Below the pieces are notes generated by a model, which was given only the letters and a program-made list of their open reading frames with translations, did not search any database and had not been told where the DNA came from. A stretch of 64,000 bases of DNA. It comes from Sporosarcina sp. Marseille-Q4943 (GTDB taxonomy: Bacteria; Bacillota; Bacilli; Bacillales_A; Planococcaceae). Shown in pieces: positions 58,112 to 64,000 of this stretch. Numbering within the stretch: position 1 is the stretch's first letter; each line of letters opens with the position of its first letter. Location: NCBI RefSeq assembly GCF_943736995.1, contig NZ_OX031157.1, positions 372,001-436,000 of the forward strand, written 5' to 3'. The position numbers were made by a program, and so were the translations under genes.

Positions 58112-58471
58112 TCAGTTCGTCACCCGAACCCCTTGAACAAATATATTCACTGAATCCACTGTTAACGATAATGTCTTTTTCAATGTATACATCACTTTGG
58201 ATTGCACTTGGTATGCGACTTCAGAGATTTTCGTGCCATAGCCGATGATGACATACATATCAATATGCGTCTCATCTCCGATATTCCTTACTATGACCCC
58301 TCTAGCATAGTTCTCTTTCCCAAGGATGTCCGTAAGACCATCCCGGATCTGGTGACGCGAAGCCATGCCGACAATTCCATAGCATTCGATTGCCGCCTCT
58401 CCCACCACTTGGGCAATGACGTCGTTCGTAATATCTATCGTACCGTAATCGTTTTTCAGCTCGATTGACAT
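58112..58471 (-). CDS. Asp23/Gls24 family protein (YloU)
   Basis: The 119-residue protein has the Asp23 pattern: GTIDITNDVIAQVVGEAAIE, GIVGMASR, VDMYVIIGYG-type IDMYVIIGYGTKISEVAYQV and VDSVNIFVQGVRV. Members are membrane-associated envelope-stress proteins. ATG 58471 has AGGAGGGG eight bases upstream; the earlier in-frame start at 58555 is not supported. It is probably co-transcribed with fakA. Confidence 0.94.
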   Translation of the reverse strand: MSIELKNDYGTIDITNDVIAQVVGEAAIECYGIVGMASRHQIRDGLTDILGKENYARGVIVRNIGDETHIDMYVIIGYGTKISEVAYQVQSKVMYTLKKTLSLTVDSVNIFVQGVRVTN

Positions 58472-58601
58472 GAAAGCTTCCCCTCCTGCATCCTTATTAA
58501 CTAACCCCATTGTACTATACACTAAAGCAATAGAAAAGCGTTGACAAATAAACACGAATTACTTGTAAAGGATTTTCACTTGAAAGCATCAGTAAAAAAG
58601 G

Positions 58602-58630
58602 TTGCATGCCGTTATTTCCTGTGATAAAGT
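58602..58630 (+). promoter_or_regulatory. Putative extended −10 promoter of rpmB
   Basis: TTGCAT (58602-58607) and TAAAGT (58625-58630) are 17 bases apart with TGA before the −10 (GTGATAAAGT). A second candidate lies upstream: TTGACA at 58541-58546 with TGTAAA 17 bases on. Either could drive rpmB, which starts at 58693. Confidence 0.5.
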
Positions 58631-58692
58631 ATTATGGTATGCGAATTAGATAGTGAATCGCTTAATCATTATTAGCGAGGAGGTCATAAAAA

Positions 58693-58881
58693 ATGGCTAA
58701 AGAATGTGTAATTACTGGCCGCAAAGCACGTACGGGGAATGCTCGTTCACACGCAATGAATGCTAACAGACGTACTTGGGGAGCTAACCTTCAAAAAGTC
58801 CGTATTCTTGTAAACGGTAAACCGAAACGTGTTTGGGTATCTGCGAGAGCACTCAAATCGGGTAAAGTGCAACGCGTTTAA
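58693..58881 (+). CDS. rpmB: Ribosomal protein L28
   Basis: The 62-residue protein has the L28 signature ([48 protein letters not shown]). It is the only clear plus-strand gene in the window, divergent from asp23 and convergent with spoVM. The ribosome site GCGAGGAGGTC precedes the ATG. Confidence 0.98.
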   Translation: MAKECVITGRKARTGNARSHAMNANRRTWGANLQKVRILVNGKPKRVWVSARALKSGKVQRV

Positions 58882-58883
58882 TA

Positions 58884-59001
58884 GAAATGCGGAAACGACC
58901 GTTTAGGCCCGACAGGCATAAGACGGATTGGCGAAGTGGCGCTTTTTGCCACACAGCCAATATGACTTATGACCCGAGGGACTGGTCGTTGGAGCTGGAC
59001 A
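58884..59001 (+). repeat. Family B palindromic repeat, copy 3
   Basis: Stems ACGACC/GGTCGT, CATAAG/CTTATG, ATTGGC/GCCAAT and GTGGC/GCCAC around GCTTTTT, with the shared GACAGG, GACCCGAG and GAGCTGGAC blocks. The stems differ from copy 2 in compensating ways. It lies directly after the rpmB stop in the convergent rpmB-spoVM gap. Confidence 0.8.
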
Positions 59002-59041
59002 ATTAATTTTATCGCGTTCCGACAATACGACAAAAAGAAAT

Positions 59042-59078
59042 AAAACGCCAGGCCGAAGAAGTTCAGCCTGACGTTTTT
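59042..59078. terminator. Bidirectional terminator between rpmB and spoVM
   Basis: AACGCCAGGC pairs with GCCTGACGTT around CGAAGAAGTTCA (one G-T type mismatch). On the plus strand it is followed by TTTTTT, on the minus strand by TTTATTTCTTTTTG. The hairpin includes the last codons and the stop of spoVM. Confidence 0.85.
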
Positions 59079-59212
59079 TCTTTTTTCCGTTTTCTGTTTC
59101 GTTGGCTCGCAGTAGCTTGACTTTTCGCCTTCTCTTCTTTTTGGAAGACTACCATGCATTTTCGAACAAAGCTACTTAGAAACTTCGGCATCGTAAATGT
59201 ATAAACTCGCAA
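59063..59212 (-). CDS. spoVM: SpoVM, spore morphogenetic protein with C-terminal extension
   Basis: A 49-residue frame starting with TTG. Its first 26 residues (RVYTFTMPKFLSSFVRKCM and VVFQKEE after the initiator) line up position by position with B. subtilis SpoVM (MKFYTIKLPKFLGGIVRAML, GSFRKD): the tyrosine, the PKFL core with its proline, and Phe-Val/Ile-Arg. SpoVM binds the curved forespore membrane and anchors SpoIVA. AAAGGAG lies seven bases before the TTG. It sits between thiN and rpmB as in B. subtilis. Unlike the 26-residue classical protein it has a basic 23-residue tail (Lys/Arg/Gln-rich). Confidence 0.85.
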   Translation of the reverse strand: MRVYTFTMPKFLSSFVRKCMVVFQKEEKAKSQATASQRNRKRKKEKTSG

Positions 59213-59225
59213 TTCCCTTCTCCTT

Positions 59226-59882
59226 TCAGGAATCTGAACTTCTTACCATTAAGCATATGCCTTGCCGGAATGAGATAGTACAAACTTCTGAAATTGGTTC
59301 GTTGCTTGTAAATCTTGTCATGCCCATATCCATCCTAGCGTTGACCGTCTCATATTTGAATCCGGTCAACGTCAAGCCCTCTACTGTACTGCCGAAAGGG
59401 AAAAATGATATATAAGGCAGCTGTTCAATTCTTTTCACCCGATGGACGCCTGGATGCAACAGTGAAAGTTCATTATGGGCATTGCGAATGAGTAATGAAA
59501 CATCCTTATGTTCATTCTGCATGCGGTATAATAAGTGCAATGCCGATTCGTAATGATCCAATCTACCGCCCGTGACTCCGGTCAAAATAACTTCCTTCGG
59601 ATGATAGGCAATTGCACGATTCAGAGCGAGTTCCGTATCGGTCTCATCCTTTTCAGACTGGAAGGAATCAACCCGGTCCACAGTTTCTTTAATTCTGCTA
59701 AACTCTTCTTCACTTACCGAATCGAAATCTCCAATTGCTTCAGCGGGAACAATGCCTTTATCCAATAGATGAATCGCACCACGATCGACACCGATGAATA
59801 TCGTCCCTTCCGTCTCATAAACCGACAGATCGGGCAATTCTTCGGATGGTCCGCCCGAACAGATTATTACCCTTTTCATCAA
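59226..59882 (-). CDS. thiN: Thiamine pyrophosphokinase
   Basis: The 218-residue enzyme transfers pyrophosphate from ATP to thiamine. Family motifs: GVDRGAIHLLDKGIVPAEAI, GDFDSVSEEE, SEKDETDTELALNRAI and LTGVTGGRLDHYESALHLL. It overlaps rpe by four bases and ends 13 bases before spoVM. Confidence 0.96.
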   Translation of the reverse strand: MMKRVIICSGGPSEELPDLSVYETEGTIFIGVDRGAIHLLDKGIVPAEAIGDFDSVSEEEFSRIKETVDRVDSFQSEKDETDTELALNRAIAYHPKEVILTGVTGGRLDHYESALHLLYRMQNEHKDVSLLIRNAHNELSLLHPGVHRVKRIEQLPYISFFPFGSTVEGLTLTGFKYETVNARMDMGMTRFTSNEPISEVCTISFRQGICLMVRSSDS

Positions 59883-60550
59883 TTGAGCACGCTTTCCCCA
59901 GCAGCTTTAATCCGTTGCAATGCTTCCGAGCGATTTTCCGCATTGTATATGGCTGATCCTGCGACTAAAATCGTTGCGCCTGCCTCTACACAAGGGATGA
60001 TTGTTTCCTCGTTGATGCCTCCATCAATTTCAATGTCGATGGATAAACCTTTTTCCTTAATCAGATTTGACAACTGTTTCACTTTCGGAAGTACGGAATG
60101 AATGAATTTCTGTCCACCGAATCCTGGATTGACCGTCATGAATAACACTAGATCAACATCCTCCAAAATGTGTAAGATGTGCTCGACAGGCGTATGTGGA
60201 TTCAGCACGACACCCGGCTTCACTCCGTAAGAGCGAATCAGTTGAATAGTGCGATGCAAATGCCTGCATGCCTCCACATGAACTGTTATATAATCAGCCC
60301 CAGCTTTCGCGAACTGTTCAATATATGCATCGGGATTCTCAATCATGAGATGAACATCAAGTGGAAGTTCCGTCACCGGACGCAGCGCCTCCACAACAAT
60401 CGGTCCCATTGTAATATTCGGAACGAAATGCCCATCCATCACATCTATATGAATCAGTTCCGCTCCCGCTTTCTCCACTTCTTTCACTTCATCTGCCAAC
60501 TTTGAAAAGTCCGCCGCTAAAATGGACGGTGCTATTTTAATCATTGTCAA
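59879..60550 (-). CDS. rpe: Ribulose-phosphate 3-epimerase
   Basis: Pentose phosphate enzyme with a TIM barrel of 223 residues: KIAPSILAADFSKLADEVKE, IHIDVMDGHFVPNITMGPIV, DVHLMIENPDAYIEQFAKAG, MTVNPGFGGQKFI and IEIDGGINEETI. It overlaps rsgA and thiN by four bases each, so the three are co-translated. Confidence 0.98.
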   Translation of the reverse strand: MTMIKIAPSILAADFSKLADEVKEVEKAGAELIHIDVMDGHFVPNITMGPIVVEALRPVTELPLDVHLMIENPDAYIEQFAKAGADYITVHVEACRHLHRTIQLIRSYGVKPGVVLNPHTPVEHILHILEDVDLVLFMTVNPGFGGQKFIHSVLPKVKQLSNLIKEKGLSIDIEIDGGINEETIIPCVEAGATILVAGSAIYNAENRSEALQRIKAAGESVLN

Positions 60551-61431
60551 TACCTCGGCTTTCGGTCAGTAATCTCTTGCAAAAATTGTAAATAGTGAGT
60601 ATAGCGGGACTGCAATATTTCCCCTGTCTCCACTTTCTCTTTCACTGCACATGCTGGCTCTTTCAAATGCAAACATCCTCTAAATTTGCATTCATGTGCC
60701 ACATTTTCCATTTCAACAAAATAATCCCGTAGTTCCTCTTTCTCGATATGATCGAAATCAAGAGAGCTGAACCCTGGTGTATCTGCTACGAGTCCGCCTG
60801 CCACTTCCAAAAGCTCCACATGACGGGTCGTATGCCTTCCCCTTCCAAGCGCTTCCGAAATCTCGCCGGTCTTCAATGAAAGCTCTGGTATCAACGTATT
60901 GAGCAATGTCGATTTACCGACGCCGGACTGACCGGCAAGAACTGTCGTCTTCCCTGCCAAATAAGGTTGAATCAACGGGTAAAGATCCGGATCTCCTATA
61001 AAAGTAGCGATCACATCATAACCGATACTACGGTAGTAAGCAGTTGCGGATTCGGCTTGCCGAAGATCCTTTTCCTTTGCGACATCTTTCTTTGTCAGGC
61101 AGATGACCGGCTGAATGCCGGCCGATTCGATGACGGCTAGGAAACGATCCAGCAGATGAAGGCTGAAGTCAGGTTCCACGATTGAAAACACAAGCAACGC
61201 CTGGTCAATATTCGCGATAGGCGGTCTAACCAATTCACTTTTCCTTTTATGGACTTCTGTAATTGTCGCATCATTATCGCCTTCTTGGACGATTGTGACA
61301 AAATCGCCGACAAGGGGCGTTATTCCTCTGTTTCTGAAAACTCCCCTGCCTTTACATTGGACAAGATTCCCGTTCTCACTTTTCACGTAATAAAAACCGC
61401 TTATCGCTTTTCTAATTTGTCCTTCTGGCAT
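60547..61431 (-). CDS. rsgA: RsgA (CpgA/YloQ), ribosome maturation GTPase
   Basis: The 294-residue protein has an N-terminal OB domain and a circularly permuted GTPase (TKKD before P-loop LAGQSGVGKSTLLNTLI, then DTPGFSSLDF). A C-terminal zinc motif is present (CKFRGCLHLKEPAC). RsgA acts late in 30S maturation; in B. subtilis the homologue is phosphorylated by PrkC, encoded next door. Confidence 0.97.
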   Translation of the reverse strand: MPEGQIRKAISGFYYVKSENGNLVQCKGRGVFRNRGITPLVGDFVTIVQEGDNDATITEVHKRKSELVRPPIANIDQALLVFSIVEPDFSLHLLDRFLAVIESAGIQPVICLTKKDVAKEKDLRQAESATAYYRSIGYDVIATFIGDPDLYPLIQPYLAGKTTVLAGQSGVGKSTLLNTLIPELSLKTGEISEALGRGRHTTRHVELLEVAGGLVADTPGFSSLDFDHIEKEELRDYFVEMENVAHECKFRGCLHLKEPACAVKEKVETGEILQSRYTHYLQFLQEITDRKPRY

Positions 61432-61442
61432 TAAATCCCTCC

Positions 61443-63416
61443 TTACTGTTCAATATCCTCATAGTTGAATGTTTTATTTACAATGACTTCTGAATCTCTT
61501 TCGACTCTGTATCCGCCGCGCTGCCCTTCTTCCAATACGACTGTAATCTTTCTTTTCACGTCTTCCGTTATTGTAAATTCGGCAACCGGATCCGTCATCG
61601 AATGTTTGCTGTCTTGGATATAAATCTTGATTGTTTGCGGTTCTGGTTCCGAATTTTCATCATCGTCATCGGTAGTTGATGGTTCATATAAAATGTCAAC
61701 CGTCTCCACAACAACTTTTACCGGTTTCTTCTCCTTACCTTTCGACATGATGACTTCAACTTTCGAACCTTTTTCAAGTTCGGAGTTCGCAGAAGGTTTT
61801 TGTGAAATGACATGACCTTCCTTCACACTATCAGATTCTTCTCTTCCTACGATATCGATGTTGAAGCCGGACTTATACGCGTAATCGTCCAATTCTTGCT
61901 TCGTATAATTGGATAGGTCAGCAAGTTTTTTCATCTCTTTCCCCAAACTGACTGTAAATACGATATCGGTTTCTTCCGGAACGACCTTTTCCCCGGCTTT
62001 AGGAGTCTGCTCAAGGATTTGTCCTTTCGGTGCATCATTGTGAACCCATTCCGGGCGGACGTCCCTAAATCCGAATCCATTCAGGAAATCCGCTATCGTT
62101 TCATAATCCTTACCGATGTAATCGGTAAGTTCGGTCGTTTCCTTGCCTATACTTACGTAAAGGATGACTGCCGACCCGATTTCACGTTTTTTATTTGCTT
62201 CTGGATTTGTTTTAAAAACTTGCCCGGCTGGATACTCGTCCGAGTAATCTTCCACGACTTCTTCAACGACAAATCCACTTTCCTCCATCAAGGAAACCGC
62301 TTCCGCTTCTTCCAATCCGACCACTTCTGGGATCAAGGCGTTTTTAGGTCCGAATAAGGAGGGCCAAAATATGAATAGAAGTACCGCGATGGCTACCAGC
62401 AGTGCTGATAAACCAACGACAAGCGGCCATTTCTTCCGCTTCTTCTTCTTTTGTTTCGGAATCGGATCGGGAACGACCGGCTCAATGATTTTCGTCTCTT
62501 CCGCATGGTCAAAATTCGACGTATCTTTAATCGCCGGAATAACACGAGTGCGGTCATCGTCGAACGGGATCGTGAATTTTTCTTCATGCTGTCTTTCGGG
62601 AGACAGAACTGTGAGCAAATCCTCATACATTTCATCCGCCGATTGATATCTATATGTAGCATCCTTCGCTGTCGCTTTCAAAATGACATTTTCGACACTT
62701 TGCGGAATATCGGGATACGCCAGCCGCACAGAAGGAGTCTCCTCCTGCAAATGCTTCAATGCGATAGCTACGGCAGTCTCAGCGGAGAACGGCAATTCTC
62801 CGGTCAATAATTCGTAGAAAACAATACCTAGCGAATAAATATCAGATTTCTTAGTCGCCATTCCGCCCCTTGCCTGTTCGGGGGACAAATAATGGACGGT
62901 GCCGATTACTGAATTCGTTTTCGTATGGGCGGTGGCGCTTAATGCCATCGCGATTCCGAAATCGGTTATTTTTACGTTGCCTTCCGCGTCCATTAAAATA
63001 TTTTGCGGTTTAATATCGCGATGGACTATTCCGTTATGATGAGCATTGGCTATCGCGGAGATAAGTTGCCTCATGATTTTGACAGCTTGATGGATTTCTA
63101 TCGGGCCATTCGTTTGGATATATTTCTTAAGTGTCTGCCCCTCGATATATTCCATGACCAAATAATGAAGCTCTTCATCCTCGCCGACGTCAAAAATATT
63201 GACGATATGTGGATGTGTCAAACTGGTGGCAGAGAGCGCTTCCCTTTGGAATCTTTTTTTCAAATCCTGCTCATTTGCGAAATCATAGTTCAGGACTTTA
63301 ATGGCTACATCCCGGTCCAAGATGATGTCATGTGCCAAATAGACCTTTGACATGCCACCCTCACCGATTCCTCTAAGCACCTCGTAACGGCCGCCGATTC
63401 GTTTGCCGATCATCAT
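61443..63416 (-). CDS. prkC: PrkC, PASTA-domain Ser/Thr kinase
   Basis: The 657-residue membrane kinase has a cytoplasmic Hanks-type kinase domain (GEGGMSKVYLAHDII, VAIKVL, HRDIKPQNILMD, DFGIAMALSA, GTVHYLSPEQARG). A juxtamembrane region with Lys/Arg leads to one membrane helix (~333-353). Extracellular PASTA repeats (~360-565) and a β-rich C-terminus follow. It senses peptidoglycan fragments and lipid II in related bacteria. It overlaps prpC by four bases. Confidence 0.97.
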   Translation of the reverse strand: MMIGKRIGGRYEVLRGIGEGGMSKVYLAHDIILDRDVAIKVLNYDFANEQDLKKRFQREALSATSLTHPHIVNIFDVGEDEELHYLVMEYIEGQTLKKYIQTNGPIEIHQAVKIMRQLISAIANAHHNGIVHRDIKPQNILMDAEGNVKITDFGIAMALSATAHTKTNSVIGTVHYLSPEQARGGMATKKSDIYSLGIVFYELLTGELPFSAETAVAIALKHLQEETPSVRLAYPDIPQSVENVILKATAKDATYRYQSADEMYEDLLTVLSPERQHEEKFTIPFDDDRTRVIPAIKDTSNFDHAEETKIIEPVVPDPIPKQKKKKRKKWPLVVGLSALLVAIAVLLFIFWPSLFGPKNALIPEVVGLEEAEAVSLMEESGFVVEEVVEDYSDEYPAGQVFKTNPEANKKREIGSAVILYVSIGKETTELTDYIGKDYETIADFLNGFGFRDVRPEWVHNDAPKGQILEQTPKAGEKVVPEETDIVFTVSLGKEMKKLADLSNYTKQELDDYAYKSGFNIDIVGREESDSVKEGHVISQKPSANSELEKGSKVEVIMSKGKEKKPVKVVVETVDILYEPSTTDDDDENSEPEPQTIKIYIQDSKHSMTDPVAEFTITEDVKRKITVVLEEGQRGGYRVERDSEVIVNKTFNYEDIEQ

Positions 63417-64000
63417 TGGCTCACCTCCGAACCGTGAGGACTCGCCAAAATGACGGAAATATTATCTTCTCCGCCCATTTCATTGGCTAACTCGACTAAT
63501 TTAACCGCCTTTTCATGCAAGTCCCCATCCGATGTAACGATTGTCCGGATCCGTTCATTGTTGACTTTATTACTCAAGCCATCCGTACATATGAGTAAAT
63601 ATGTTTGCTCGTCCAGTTGGATTTGGTAGAAGTCCGGACTGATTGACTTTTCAGATCCAACTGCCCTCATGATCCAATTTCTCTGAGGATGTCTTGCAGC
63701 TTCCTCTTCCGTAATTTCTCCGGAATCAAGCAATATATTTACGAAAGAATGATCCTTCGTAATTTGCAGGATTTCATTCTTGTTGATTGTGTACACACGG
63801 CTATCCCCGATATGTGTGACGAGAGCTTTATTTTCGTAGATGAGCACTGCATCCAATGTAGTTCCCATCCCTTTGTACTCCACATCATTTTCGGCAATTT
63901 CAAATATTGTGCGGTTTACTTCCAATACCGTCTCCTGTAGCCAGTCTTTCCAGTCTTCTTCCTCCATATTAGCTAAGTTATCAACTTTCATGAACTGTTC
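63413..64000 (-). CDS. prpC: PrpC, PP2C-type Ser/Thr phosphatase (N-terminus off window)
   Basis: The visible 195 residues are the C-terminal part of a PP2C phosphatase that counters PrkC: KGMGTTLDAVLIYENKALVT, HIGDSRVYTI, DLLICTDG-type YLLICTDGLSNKVN and GGEDNISVILA hold metal-binding aspartates. The frame stays open through 64000 and the usual N-terminal ~50 residues, including the first DxxG region, are missing, so the gene continues beyond the right edge. The ATG at 63991 is internal. Confidence 0.95.
   Translation of the reverse strand, partial: EQFMKVDNLANMEEEDWKDWLQETVLEVNRTIFEIAENDVEYKGMGTTLDAVLIYENKALVTHIGDSRVYTINKNEILQITKDHSFVNILLDSGEITEEEAARHPQRNWIMRAVGSEKSISPDFYQIQLDEQTYLLICTDGLSNKVNNERIRTIVTSDGDLHEKAVKLVELANEMGGEDNISVILASPHGSEVSQ

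Noticed and set aside
58878..59159. 93-residue frame on the minus strand between rpmB and thiN
   Set aside because: It covers the family B repeat and the bidirectional terminator and lies in another frame than spoVM, which has a ribosome site and homology. No recognisable protein features.

Overview
The window is about 64 kb of a low-to-moderate GC Firmicute chromosome. Gene order follows Bacillus subtilis from prpC-prkC to the fla/che operon almost gene for gene. A spoVM gene points to an endospore former, and the protein sequences and intergenic repeat families suggest Sporosarcina or another Planococcaceae-type genus; that placement is inference, not a database result. Almost everything is transcribed leftwards (minus strand). 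The one clear exception is rpmB.

Reading in the direction of transcription (right to left): 64000-59063 holds prpC (partial), prkC, rsgA, rpe, thiN and an overlooked small spoVM. 58693-58881 is rpmB on the plus strand, divergent from asp23-fakA (58471-56432). Next come sdaAB-sdaAA-recG (56302-52688), with a promoter just after the fakA terminator. 52546-49840 is an AT-rich accessory island between recG and fapR, which are adjacent in B. subtilis. It carries a one-helix membrane protein, a TIR-domain protein and an unrecognised 215-aa protein, and is bracketed by two copies of a 130-bp palindromic repeat in opposite orientation. This is the best candidate for an undescribed (probably anti-phage) system.

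49604-45951 is the fatty-acid cluster fapR-plsX-fabD-fabG-acpP with a FapR operator over the promoter. 45779-40429 is rnc-smc-ftsY; 40235-36350 is ylxM-ffh-rpsP-khpA-rimM-trmD. rplS has its own promoter and a probable L19 leader. lepB-rbgA-rnhB-ylqG-ylqH (35521-30946) starts from a promoter after tandem terminators; the last two look like a FliK-like protein and a free-standing FlhB C-terminal domain. sucC-sucD, dprA, topA and trmFO follow. xerC-hslV-hslU-codY (23864-20124) ends in a strong terminator.

19823-1 is the fla/che operon: flgB-flgC-fliE-fliF-fliG-fliH-fliI-fliJ-ylxF-fliK-flgD-(TIGR02530 protein)-flgE-flbD-fliL-fliM-fliY-cheY-fliO-fliP-fliQ-fliR-flhB-flhA-flhF (partial). Together these encode the basal body, hook, C-ring switch and type III export gate.

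Two families of intergenic palindromes are present. Family A has five copies with covarying ends and family B has three copies with covarying stems. A separate array with a 20-bp period precedes flbD. No tRNA, rRNA, CRISPR, insertion sequence or phage gene was seen.
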